64,000 nucleotides of DNA, taken from contig SDAL01000005.1 in assembly GCA_004153385.1 (NCBI GenBank), forward strand, positions 1 to 64,000, given 5' to 3'. The notes below the pieces were generated by a model. That model worked only from the letters and a program-made list of their open reading frames with translations. It was not told the origin of the DNA and ran no database searches. This document shows positions 53,943 to 63,508 of the stretch, one piece after another. Within the stretch, counting starts at the first letter, position 1; each line of letters starts with the position of its first letter. Position numbers and translations under genes: made by a program. Source of the stretch: Paracoccaceae bacterium (GTDB taxonomy: Bacteria; Pseudomonadota; Alphaproteobacteria; Rhodobacterales; Rhodobacteraceae).

Positions 53943-54834
53943 GTGTCCTCGGCCCGTCCGGAGATTTCACTGAGGCCGCGTATCTGGTTGCATATCGGAA
54001 CCCAGAAAACCGGCACCACCGCCATGCAGCAGTGGTGTATGACCAACGCGCATACGCTGCGCGAGGTGGGGATGTTATATGTGCGCGTGCGCAAGAAGCT
54101 GGCCCGCGTGCGGGCCGTGGGCCAATGCGCTCCGGCAGGGCAACCCCGTGGCCGGGACCATGCTGGAGGATATCAAAGCGCAAGTGGCCCAAGCGCAAGA
54201 CCACGTCGATGATATCCTGATCCCGGCGGAGGATTTTTCGGCCATGTCGCCCTCGAACCATGGCCCCGCTGGTTCAGGCGCGCTCAGTCTATGACAGGCG
54301 CATTCCGGTCTGGCACGGCGCGCCAGGACCGCTATCTTGAGGCGCTCTACAAGCAGACCGTGAAACGGGGCGGGCAAAGCGGTTCGCGCAAGCGGGGTCG
54401 TGGACCGGTTGCCCAAGCGCCGGCTGAAATATGACCGTTTCTGGCCGCAAGTTAGGCGAGCTATCGCGATATCGCGCTCCCTCCCCAGATCTATGACGAG
54501 CCGATGCCCAACCACCCGCCAGACAGTCTTGCCACAGCTGCGCGCCGGCGGGCGGTCGGATCTGAGCGCGGCAGATAGCGCGGATTTGCGCACAAACCTG
54601 TCGCCCCGTCGCGATCTGATCGCGGATTACAACACGACAAACCGTGCCCGCGCCCAAGCCCTGCGCAAGGCCAATCGCGCCTTGATGACGCCATTGGGCG
54701 TGCGTGGTGCGGCGCGTGGCGATCTGCTGCCCGCGCGGGCCACGGCCCGGATCCGGCGCGACTATGCCGCCTTGAACGCCGCGCTGCGTGAGCGCTGGTT
54801 TCCCGGGCGTGCAGCGGTGTTTTCCGACCCGTAG
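53943..54834 (+). pseudogene. Decayed sulfotransferase-like gene
   Basis: The first segment (from GTG 53943) encodes RIWLHIGTQKTGTTAMQQWCM, the 5'-phosphosulfate loop of bacterial sulfotransferases, then runs out of frame near 54110. Protein-like sequence continues in the next frame (GNPVAGTMLEDIKAQVAQAQDHVDDILIPAEDFSAMSPSN, to about 54270), later in others (YLEALYKQTVKRGGQ; DIALPPQIYDEPMPNHPPDSL) and finally ends at 54834 with a frame reading RRDLIADYNTTNRARAQALRKANR. At least three frameshifts separate them, so no full-length protein can be made. The loop resembles that of the intact gene at 10811. Position behind cysD-cysNC suggests an old PAPS-producing and -using unit. Confidence 0.75.
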
Positions 54835-55208
54835 AATGATGCGTGAAGGGGCAGGGGTTTCGACGCCGAGACAGCCCTCCAGCGGTTTGGCGCCCTGTTT
54901 CGTTCCCCACCCGATACGCCCCCCACAGGTGGTATGATCAAACTGATTTAATCGCACGCGGGCGTTTGGCCGCATTCAGGCATATTGTGTGCCGCGGCCA
55001 TTATTTGCGATCTTCTGTCCTGACTATGCCGGTTTTTATTTTATGGAGTGGCTTTATTTGCAGCGATGTCACGATATAAAGTTTTTTAATTGAAATACTT
55101 TTGCGGCCTTGGCTTTTGGCTTGGAATGCGGCGCTATATCCTGAAGTGATATTCACGCGGTCGTATTGATTAGGCGCTATCAACAGGCGGCAGGAAAGCA
55201 GGATACTT
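54835..55208. other. Intergenic before the glycosyltransferase locus
   Basis: About 370 bases. The last 200 (from 55000) are A+T rich and probably hold the promoter for the glycosyltransferase gene at 55209. No gene or terminator recognised. Confidence 0.4.
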
Positions 55209-56933
55209 ATGTCGATTTCGACTGTCGTCACTTCAATGAAAGATGAAGCGCCTTATATTATCGAATGGGTCGCCTATCATCGTGCAATCGGATTTGACCG
55301 GATTGTGGTGCTGGCAAATGATTGTAGCGACGGCACCCATGAAATGCTCCGGCGGCTGCATGACACCGGCGAGATTTCCTATTATGAAAACGAGGTGCCG
55401 CTTGGGGCCAAGCCGCATTCACGCGCATTGAAAATCGCCAATGACGCCGACGAGGTCAAATCGGCCGATTTTGTTATGGTGCTGGATGCGGACGAGTTTC
55501 TGGTGGTCAAGCAAGCCCCGCATACGCTGGATGTCTTGATCGATAAACTAAACTCACAACGCGCCGATATGATGGTGATCCCGTGGCGGATGTTCGGATC
55601 ATCGCATAATATCGAGTTCGAGGACCGCCCCGTGATCGAGCGGTTTTCGCATTCGATGGATGCCGCAGACCTGCCGAAAGTCGGGGTGAAGACCTTGTTT
55701 CGTCAGGGCGAAGGCCGCAGGCTGGCAATCCATTTCCCGAAACCCATCATGCAGGGGGGCGAACCTGTCGCAGGGGTGGACGAAGAGGTGTGGATCGATG
55801 CCGGTGGCCAGACGCTCGACCGCGATGTGCTGACATGGAACGGCGGGCGCAACGTGATCCGGCGCGACTTTGCCGAAGTGGCCCATTTCATGATCAAGAG
55901 CCTTGACGAGTATCTGCTGAAGATTTTCCGCGGCGATGGTCTGATGAATTCCAACCGGCATGGCATCGACTATTGGCGCAAGGCCGATCACAATGCGGTG
56001 GCGGATCTGGTTGTGTCTGGCAATGTCCCTGATTTCAAACGGGAATATGCGCGCCTATGCGCCGATCCTGTGTTGATGGAGTTGCATGATACGGCGGTGG
56101 CTGCACGGTTTGCGCGCCTTGAGCAGATCTTGGCCAACCCCGATGTCCAGTCATTGCGCAAGATCCTCAAACGCAGCACCGACGGGACATTGCAATCAGA
56201 CGACATACAGATTTCGCGCGATCTGGTCACGCAATTGTCGCCAGCAGTTAAGGTGGAGGAGCTGATCGAAGGTGATCTGCCCCATTCGACACTGCTGAGT
56301 GTGACGGACGCGGGGCTTGCGCAGGCCGGCGATCTTGCGGACAGGATGTTCAAACAGGCCCGCAACAACGCCACCATGTTCTGGCCCGAGAAGAAATTCG
56401 CCAAACGCCCGGTCACCAATCTGGTGGAGGGGCTGAAACGGGCGCAGAAAAACGGCCGCGAGGCCACATTGGGCGCGCGCTGGTTTCACAACTATGCCCG
56501 CAGCCTGCCAGAGGAAAACTGGCCGGTGGACGAAGAGGTTCTGGTTGTATTCACCCGCGATGACGACACACTGATGAAGGAGTTTCCGGTCCATGTCGCG
56601 CGCAGCAAGGCAAAACATGTCGAGAAATCCCAGCGCGGCTTTCCACCGCTACGCGCCACGCTTGACGGTGGCGAGAGCCCGCACGATCTTGAGGCGCTGA
56701 TTGCCGAGGGCAGGATAGAGGACCCGCGCGCGCGGCTGAAACGCTATCTGGCCGATCACCCCGAGGCGGTGGTGCTTAATCTGGACGATCCCGAGGATGT
56801 CGCGGCCCGTATCACGGCGCTTGAGGCGCGCGGGCCATCAGGCCCCACGGTGGCCACATTGCTGCGCGATGTGCTCGATATCGCACCTGTGGCAGCGCCA
56901 GAGGCCGCCCGGCAGGCCGCGCAGACCCCCTAA
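55209..56933 (+). CDS. Family 2-like glycosyltransferase, paralog of the fusion protein N-terminus
   Basis: 574 residues; AGGA seven bases ahead of ATG 55209. The first 240 residues are a GT-A domain of the Glyco_tranf_2_4/GT92-like group: TSMKDEAPYIIEWVAYHRAIGFDRIVVLANDCSDGT, VMVLDADEFLVV (metal-binding D-x-D), WRMFGSSHN, AHFMIKSLDEYLLKIFRGDG. Residues about 290-560 form an accessory domain (VEELIEGDLPHSTLLSVTDAGLA, MFWPEKKFAKRPVTNLVEGLKRAQKNGRE, LGARWFHNYAR) shared only with the protein encoded at 58720. The tail is Ala/Pro rich. It is probably a cytoplasmic glycan-building enzyme; donor and acceptor are unknown. Confidence 0.85.
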   Translation: MSISTVVTSMKDEAPYIIEWVAYHRAIGFDRIVVLANDCSDGTHEMLRRLHDTGEISYYENEVPLGAKPHSRALKIANDADEVKSADFVMVLDADEFLVVKQAPHTLDVLIDKLNSQRADMMVIPWRMFGSSHNIEFEDRPVIERFSHSMDAADLPKVGVKTLFRQGEGRRLAIHFPKPIMQGGEPVAGVDEEVWIDAGGQTLDRDVLTWNGGRNVIRRDFAEVAHFMIKSLDEYLLKIFRGDGLMNSNRHGIDYWRKADHNAVADLVVSGNVPDFKREYARLCADPVLMELHDTAVAARFARLEQILANPDVQSLRKILKRSTDGTLQSDDIQISRDLVTQLSPAVKVEELIEGDLPHSTLLSVTDAGLAQAGDLADRMFKQARNNATMFWPEKKFAKRPVTNLVEGLKRAQKNGREATLGARWFHNYARSLPEENWPVDEEVLVVFTRDDDTLMKEFPVHVARSKAKHVEKSQRGFPPLRATLDGGESPHDLEALIAEGRIEDPRARLKRYLADHPEAVVLNLDDPEDVAARITALEARGPSGPTVATLLRDVLDIAPVAAPEAARQAAQTP

Positions 56934-57315
56934 GGCCGCGCGTTTGAACACCGGTCCGGTGCGGCTTTGGAAAAACGCCATGCCGGACCCCACGCGCGCA
57001 CCATCGTATTGACCGGCTTTACATATGCCGCGTCCATGCCTGCAGGCCAGTAGCTGCTCGGGCCACTGGCTGGTCAGTTTGGGGGTGGTGGGAAAAGAGA
57101 GCACGCGCCTCTATCTGGGCTATGACGCCTTGTTTGAATTTACGAATTTTGTCTTTTTGTCATGTCGGGTGCATTAAAATAGAACTATTTTATACGCTAT
57201 AGCCGACAAATGACGAGAAGGCCGTGTGGCTATCTTGCGCCATTGTAAAGATTATGTAGGGTTCATTGAGCCGAATACGACACGCTGTGTAATATACATA
57301 TAAGTAAAAATTTTA
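56934..57315. other. Intergenic between glycosyltransferase genes
   Basis: About 380 bases; G+C-rich at first, then A+T rich from 57130 and ending in a likely promoter region for the gene at 57316. No gene or terminator recognised. Confidence 0.4.
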
Positions 57316-58434
57316 ATGCGCAAAGACCGGATTATGCAAAATAACACTTCTCTTATTTTTGTCGTGGACCCGCCAAACCTTGTGATCGACGCAATACTTC
57401 TGCTGGCCTCGATCCGGCGACATATGCCCGATATCCATGTCGTTGGCTATTGTCCGGCCGAGAAGGAAGATAAACTCCCCCCCCAGTTGGTCGAGTTTTT
57501 CAACGCCAATAATGCCTCGATCGAATTTATGAAAACCGAGGGTGTTTTTGCGCCCGCCTATAAACAGGGCAACAAGCTGATCGCGGCACAGGCGTCACGC
57601 CCGACAGATTTCACGTTGTTTCTGGATACCGATACGCTTGTTATGCGCCCGTTCGATCCGGCAGATATTTTGAAAAGCGGTGAAATTGCGGCCGCTCCCG
57701 AGGGACGGTTCACATGGGGCAAGGATCCCGACATGTGGCCGTCGGCCTATACGATTTTCGGACTGGATGTTCCGGCAGAACGGATCGCGCTTGCCAAAAC
57801 AAATGCGTCCTCACCGCCGTACTTTAATGCAGGCGTCGTTGGTTTTGCCAATGACACCGCAGATGGCCGCCGTTTTGCAGATATCTGGATGGATACCGCG
57901 CTACAGATCGATGCCGACCAGCAGGTGCGCGGGCGCCGTCCATGGCTGGATCAGATCGCGCTTCCGGTCGCCATGAAACGTGCGGGCTTCGGATTCACCT
58001 TGCTGGACAAAAAATGGAACCTGTCGATGACGCACAAACGCGTCGATCAGGCCGATAACGATGGCAAGCGACGGGTTTTCCAGAAGATCATTGACGATCT
58101 GAACACCGCCGATCCGATCATCGCACATTACCACAACCACAGCGCGATGAAGGATCTGGCCTATAGCGGCCTGACAGATGAGATCCTGTCGCAATCCACG
58201 TGTTTTCACAGCTATGACGACATCAAATCCAGAATGATCGGCGATGCGCCCCGCAAGGGCGATATCATGCCGGAGTTCCATACGCTGAAGCGGATCAAGG
58301 ACAAGACGCCCGAGCAAAAAGAGCGTTTTCGGGTGGTTGATGCGATGAAGCGCAAGTTCCAGTCGGGCGAAATCCAAAGGCAGTATTATCAGGACTGGCC
58401 CGACAGCATATTGCCGGCATCGGTGCGCAGATGA
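57316..58434 (+). CDS. GT8-like nucleotide-sugar transferase
   Basis: 372 residues from ATG 57316; ATG 57334 (MQNNTSLIFVVDPP) is an alternative start, and neither has a strong ribosome site. A Rossmann-like GT-A domain: SLIFVVDPPNLVIDAILLLASIRRHMPD, DFTLFLDTDTLVMRPF (D-x-D near residues 100-110) and YFNAGVVGFANDTADGRRF, followed by WLDQIALPVAMKRAGFGFTLLDKKWN (acceptor side, as in GT8 glycogenin-like enzymes) and IIAHYHNHSAM. It lies between two glycosyltransferase paralogs and is likely part of the same pathway. Assignment to GT8 is by fold motifs only. Confidence 0.7.
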   Translation: MRKDRIMQNNTSLIFVVDPPNLVIDAILLLASIRRHMPDIHVVGYCPAEKEDKLPPQLVEFFNANNASIEFMKTEGVFAPAYKQGNKLIAAQASRPTDFTLFLDTDTLVMRPFDPADILKSGEIAAAPEGRFTWGKDPDMWPSAYTIFGLDVPAERIALAKTNASSPPYFNAGVVGFANDTADGRRFADIWMDTALQIDADQQVRGRRPWLDQIALPVAMKRAGFGFTLLDKKWNLSMTHKRVDQADNDGKRRVFQKIIDDLNTADPIIAHYHNHSAMKDLAYSGLTDEILSQSTCFHSYDDIKSRMIGDAPRKGDIMPEFHTLKRIKDKTPEQKERFRVVDAMKRKFQSGEIQRQYYQDWPDSILPASVRR

Positions 58435-58719
58435 GCGGTTCAAAATTATAGGCATGGACCCCCGGCACCGATCCCTGAAGCTTCTGTTCCAGAGGCGCAA
58501 CCATGGCACCGGCACATGAGCGCGGGGCGTCGCGTTTATCACACGCCGCACCGCCATTTTAAAAAACCTCTCCGGCGGGATGACAGAGGCAGAATTTGAT
58601 GTGCTTGCCGTTTTGGGCATCGGGCCTGCGCGCCCTGCCACAGTTTAAATCAAAGACCCGTCCGGGCGCGGTCACACCCCCGATGCACCGACAACAGGCG
58701 ACAAGAAGGTACCCTTAAA

Positions 58720-61700
58720 ATGTCTATATCGACAGCTGTTACGTCCATGAAAGACGAGGCGCCTTACATCCTCGAATGGGTGGCCTATCACCGCGCCGTC
58801 GGATTTGATCGGATTGTCGTTTTGGCGAATGATTGCACCGACGGCACGCATGAGATTTTGCAGCGCCTTCATGAAATCGGCGCGATCACCTATATTGAAA
58901 ACGTCGTGCCGCTGGGGGCAAAGCCCCACTCAAGGGCGCTGAAACTTGCCAATGTCTGCGAAGATGTCACCACCGCGGATTACGTCATGGTTCTGGATGC
59001 GGACGAGTTTCTTGTGATCAAGCAGGCCCCCCATACGATCGATTTCCTGATCAACAAGATGGCGTCCCATTCGGCCGACATGATGGTGATCCCGTGGCGT
59101 CTGTTTGGCTCGTCGCATAACGAGACCTATGAAGATCGACCGATTATCGATCGTTTCACGCAATCGATGGATGTGGCCAAACTACCCAAGGTGGGCGTGA
59201 AGACGCTGTTCCGGCAGTCCAGGAACAAGCGTCTTGCGATCCACTTTCCAAAGCCCTTGATGAAGGGTGGCAAGAAGGTCGAAGACACCAGTGACGAGAT
59301 CTGGATCGATGCCGGTGGCAAGGTGCTCAATCAGGCCACACTGACGTGGAATGGCGGTCGCAACAAGATACATCGTGATTTTGCCGAAGTGGCGCATTTC
59401 ATGATCAAAAGCCTTGATGAATATCTTCTGAAGATTTTTCGCGGCGATGGGTTGATGAATTCGAACCGGCACGGCGTTGATTACTGGCGCGGGGCGGATA
59501 AGAACGACGTCGCAGATTTGATCGTGGCCGACAATATTGCCGGATTTCACGAGGAATACGCACGGCTTCAAAGTGATCCGGTTTTGGCCGATTTTCACAA
59601 AAAAGCGGTGAAAAGCCGGTTCGAGCGGCTTGAGAGTATTCTGGCCAATCACGATGTGCAGGCCTTGCGTGCCATCTTGAGGCGCGCCACCTCAGGCAGC
59701 CTGACACAAGACGATATCGTCGAGGCGCGGCGCCTTGTGAACCACATGTCGCCCTCGATCAAGAAAGAAAAACTGATCGAGGGCGATGTGCCCCATTCCA
59801 CCTTGCTGAGCATCACAAACGCGGGGCTTGCGGATGCGGCCACGCTTGGCAAGCGTATGTTTGAAAAATCGCGCACCAACGCCACGATGTTCTGGCCCGA
59901 GAAGGACTTTGCAAAACGTCCGCTGGCCAATCTGGTCGAAGGGCTGACGCGGGCGCAGAAAAATGGCCGCACGGCCAACCTCAGCGCGCGCTGGTTTCAC
60001 AACTACACCCGTGCCGAGCCAAAAGACGGCTGGTTGCTTGATGAAGAAATTCTGGTTGTCCTGACGCGGGATGACGATGTGATCTTGGAGCAGTATCCCG
60101 CCTATATCGCCCGTACCCGTGACAAGTTTGTCGAAAAATCGATAGCTGGCTTTGCGCCCTTGCGCGAGGTGATCAAGGGCCATGAAACGCCCGCCGACAT
60201 GCAGGCGCTGATTGATGCAAAGCGCGTGAACGATCCTCGTGCCCGATTGGCCCTTTTTGTCAAGGACCATCCCGAAGCGGTCGTGCTGAACCTTGACCAC
60301 CCGCAAGATGTTGTCGGCAAACTGGCCCAGATCGAGGCCCGTGGCCCGTCAGGGCCGTTGGCGGCAAAGCTGTTGCGCGAGGTGCTGGACATCAGCCCGG
60401 AGACACACTCTTCCAAAGACGCAGACGCAGACTCTCCTCAGGGTGTGGCCACGCCCCCGCAGGCTGTGGCCGCGCCCCGGCAGCCCGATCCGCGCGAGCC
60501 GCCGCGTCAGGCGGGCGGGGCAGGGGCTCCGCCTGCGGTGCCCCGCGCCGATCTGGCCGGTAAGAAGGTGGGGATCATCACCTTGCCGTTGAGCCGCAAT
60601 ATCGGCGGCAACCTGCAATCTTATGCGCTGATGGAGGTGCTCAAGGGCCTCGGATGCGCGCCTGTGCTGATCAACCGGAAATACAACAAGCCTGTGGCGG
60701 CCCGCGACGAGGCGCCGCCGCTAATCTCCAACACGATCGGGATGGGCGGTAAAGTACCGAACCGGATGTTCATCGAAGCCAATATCCAGCCGATTTCACG
60801 CGGGTTTTATTCCGACGAGGACTTGCGCGATCACATTGCCGATTTCGAGTTCGATGCCGTCATTACGGGCAGTGACCAGATCTGGCGGCCGAAATATGCC
60901 CGCGACCTTCTGCCCGACCTGTTTTTGAATTTCGTGACAGATCCGAACACACGCCGGATCAGCTATGCGGCTTCCTTCGGCACCGATAAATGGGAGTATG
61001 ACCCGGCGCAAACCGCCGCAGCCATCGCGCGGCTGAAGCAGTTCACCGCCATATCGGTGCGCGAAGACAGTGCCAAGGCCCTGTGTGAGCAGCATCTTGG
61101 CATGACGGTCGAGCATGTTCTGGATCCCACGCTTCTATTAGGCGCCGATCATTATGTTCCACTGATTGCAGATCACAAGGTGCCTGACGACGCGCGCCAG
61201 ATTTCCACCTATATCCTTGATCGCACGCCCGACAAGCAGGCCCTTGCCGCAGAGCTGTCAGACCAGCTTGGCCTGCCGGTGCGCACCACAAACGGCACGT
61301 TGTTTCTGGATGCGGAAGAAAAGTCCCATCCCAACAGCTTCTTTGTCGAAGGGTGGCTGGCTGCGTTCCACGGAGCCGAGTTCGTACTGACGGACTCCTT
61401 TCACGGCATGGCGTTTTCCATCCTGTTTAACAAACCCTTCATTGCCTATGGCAACCAGCAACGGGGCCTTGGGCGGTTCACCTCGCTTTTGCGGCTGGTG
61501 GGTCTGGAAGACCGTCTGGTGGTTGATGCGGCCTCCGTCGATATCGCGCAGATGCTCAAACCGATTGATTGGGAGGCGGTGAATGAACGTCTGGCAGGGT
61601 TGCGCACCCAGTCCATGGCGTTTTTGGCAAACGCACTGGGCGCGCCCGTGGGGGAGGACGGGCGCACGCAATCGCACGCCCCGCTGGCGCAACCGGCCCC

Positions 61701-63249
61701 GTCGTCTGCAACCGGTTCGCCCCAAGCCGGTTTGCAGGCGATGCAGCCCATGGCCTGCGCCAATGCAGAGCCGGTTGAAAACCCGCTGAACACTTTTTGT
61801 ACCGGATGCGGGGCATGTGCGGCCGAAGCCGGTCAAGCGGTCACAATGCGCTGGAGCGGTTCGGGCTTTTTGATGCCGCATCTGGCACAGGGGCAAAGTG
61901 CGACACCTGCGCAAGATATTTTACGCGTTTGCCCGTTCAATCCCGATCCCGAAGAGGTGGTGAAGGACGAGGATGCGTTAGGCACGCTGTTTTTGGGCGA
62001 TGCGGCCTTATCGGACCCGACGATCGGGCGCTACGAGAATTGCTATATCGGCTATAGCAAGGCCTTTCGCCCGACCTCGTCCTCTGGCGGTATCGGCACA
62101 TATGTGTTCGAGCAGCTTCTGGCGCGGGGCGATGTCGATGCTTTGGTGGTGGTGCAAGGTGATGACGATAGCGGCTTTCGCTACCGGATGTTTCACAAGG
62201 GCGAAGACCTTGGCCGGATGTCGAAAACACGGTATTTTCCTGTCACCCTCAACGAGGTTTTCGAGAAGATCGATGCGTTCGACGGGCGCGTGGCCGTGTC
62301 GGGGGTGGCGTGCTTTATCAAGGCCATCCGGTTGCGCCAGCATTACAATCCGGAATTGAAAAGTAAAATCGCATTTCTTGTCGGTATTATATGCGGCGGC
62401 CTTAAAAGCCGGTTCTTCACCGATTTCCTGGCACAAAGCACAGGCGCAAAAGGCAGTTATAAACACCCCGAATACCGTGTGAAATCACCCGAAAGCATGG
62501 CGAGTGATTATTCATTTTCTGTAATGGACGCAAAAGACAAACAACGCTCTGTCAGGATGCGCAAACTGGGTGACATGTGGGGTACCGGACTTTTCAAATC
62601 CAAAGCTTGTGATTTTTGCACCGATGCGATGACGGAATTGGCCGATCTTTCTTTGGGTGATGCGTGGCTTCCCGATTATAATAAAGATGGCATGGGTCAT
62701 AATGTGGTGATCACACGCAGTGCGCTTGCTGATGAGATAATACAACATGGAATTGCCATTGGTGCGTTGGAGGGCCGCTTTGCGCATAAGGATCTGATGA
62801 TCCGGTCGCAAAAAGGCGGGGTCACCCATAAAATGGAAACCATTAAATTCCGAAAGTGGATGACTGAAAACTTTGACCGCCTGCCTGCCCCTTATGTGCG
62901 AGAACGTCTTTTGACGGACATCAATGTGGTTAATATGATGGTGCAGCTTTTACGTGATCGCGTGCGCGCAAAAAGCTTACGTAACTGGCGTGAAAATCAG
63001 GATGCGAAAACATTCAAACGCGCGATGGAGCCTGCGCGCAGGATGCTGAAAGCGGTCACCTCGGCACGCAAGGAGGCCGACGCGGTCAATTCGGATGTCC
63101 AGCATGTCCTGAACTCTGCTGGCCCGGGTCTGCGGGTGGACTGTCAGGTGGCTGCGATCCGGCCCTTGCTGCGCTGGTTGAACCGCGAGCTGAGCGCAGG
63201 CCGGTTGAACGTGGATATGCTATTGTCCATTGCCCCGACGCTGAAATAA
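58720..63249 (+). CDS. Three-module fusion: glycosyltransferase, polysaccharide pyruvyl transferase, FrhB-like flavoprotein
   Basis: 1509 residues without interruption. Module 1 (about 1-557): paralog of the protein at 55209, with TSMKDEAPYILEWVAYHRA and VMVLDADEFLVI. Linker of Pro/Ala/Gln (about 558-610). Module 2 (about 611-970): polysaccharide pyruvyl transferase, VGIITLPLSRNIGGNLQSYALMEVL, ITGSDQIWRPKY, ISYAASFG, ISVREDSA, FVLTDSFHGMAFSILFNKPFIAY (catalytic His). Second Ala/Pro/Gln linker (about 974-1018). Module 3 (about 1020-1400): FrhB/FdhB-like, FCTGCGACAAEAG (Fe-S cysteines), CPFNPDPEEV, SSSGGIGTYVFEQLLARGDVDAL, VSGVACFIKAIR, FKSKACDFCTDAMTELADLSLGDAW, then a helical tail. Pyruvyl transferases add pyruvate ketals to sugars from PEP; FrhB-like proteins beside them in glycan loci have no known role. 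One polypeptide may thus join sugar transfer, pyruvylation and a redox step. Confidence 0.88.
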   Translation: MSISTAVTSMKDEAPYILEWVAYHRAVGFDRIVVLANDCTDGTHEILQRLHEIGAITYIENVVPLGAKPHSRALKLANVCEDVTTADYVMVLDADEFLVIKQAPHTIDFLINKMASHSADMMVIPWRLFGSSHNETYEDRPIIDRFTQSMDVAKLPKVGVKTLFRQSRNKRLAIHFPKPLMKGGKKVEDTSDEIWIDAGGKVLNQATLTWNGGRNKIHRDFAEVAHFMIKSLDEYLLKIFRGDGLMNSNRHGVDYWRGADKNDVADLIVADNIAGFHEEYARLQSDPVLADFHKKAVKSRFERLESILANHDVQALRAILRRATSGSLTQDDIVEARRLVNHMSPSIKKEKLIEGDVPHSTLLSITNAGLADAATLGKRMFEKSRTNATMFWPEKDFAKRPLANLVEGLTRAQKNGRTANLSARWFHNYTRAEPKDGWLLDEEILVVLTRDDDVILEQYPAYIARTRDKFVEKSIAGFAPLREVIKGHETPADMQALIDAKRVNDPRARLALFVKDHPEAVVLNLDHPQDVVGKLAQIEARGPSGPLAAKLLREVLDISPETHSSKDADADSPQGVATPPQAVAAPRQPDPREPPRQAGGAGAPPAVPRADLAGKKVGIITLPLSRNIGGNLQSYALMEVLKGLGCAPVLINRKYNKPVAARDEAPPLISNTIGMGGKVPNRMFIEANIQPISRGFYSDEDLRDHIADFEFDAVITGSDQIWRPKYARDLLPDLFLNFVTDPNTRRISYAASFGTDKWEYDPAQTAAAIARLKQFTAISVREDSAKALCEQHLGMTVEHVLDPTLLLGADHYVPLIADHKVPDDARQISTYILDRTPDKQALAAELSDQLGLPVRTTNGTLFLDAEEKSHPNSFFVEGWLAAFHGAEFVLTDSFHGMAFSILFNKPFIAYGNQQRGLGRFTSLLRLVGLEDRLVVDAASVDIAQMLKPIDWEAVNERLAGLRTQSMAFLANALGAPVGEDGRTQSHAPLAQPAPSSATGSPQAGLQAMQPMACANAEPVENPLNTFCTGCGACAAEAGQAVTMRWSGSGFLMPHLAQGQSATPAQDILRVCPFNPDPEEVVKDEDALGTLFLGDAALSDPTIGRYENCYIGYSKAFRPTSSSGGIGTYVFEQLLARGDVDALVVVQGDDDSGFRYRMFHKGEDLGRMSKTRYFPVTLNEVFEKIDAFDGRVAVSGVACFIKAIRLRQHYNPELKSKIAFLVGIICGGLKSRFFTDFLAQSTGAKGSYKHPEYRVKSPESMASDYSFSVMDAKDKQRSVRMRKLGDMWGTGLFKSKACDFCTDAMTELADLSLGDAWLPDYNKDGMGHNVVITRSALADEIIQHGIAIGALEGRFAHKDLMIRSQKGGVTHKMETIKFRKWMTENFDRLPAPYVRERLLTDINVVNMMVQLLRDRVRAKSLRNWRENQDAKTFKRAMEPARRMLKAVTSARKEADAVNSDVQHVLNSAGPGLRVDCQVAAIRPLLRWLNRELSAGRLNVDMLLSIAPTLK

Positions 63250-63508
63250 ATCACGGAAATCAGGTGCGTGGGCGGGCGTTGTTTTACGAGGCCGGCCGCG
63301 TGAAGGGCCGAACCGTGAATGGACTTTTTTTCCCATCTGCGGGCACAGCTGTTTTAAAGGACAGCGGCCCGCGAGATGTTTTACTGCCCCGCGCCTTTTG
63401 ATCAAAGCCCGCGACACGATATTTATCGCGACTTGTTGATGAGGTTTTATCGCGCGATAAGCCTCATGCATTCCCTTCAGACAGGAGTTATTTTTTTCAA
63501 AGTATAAA

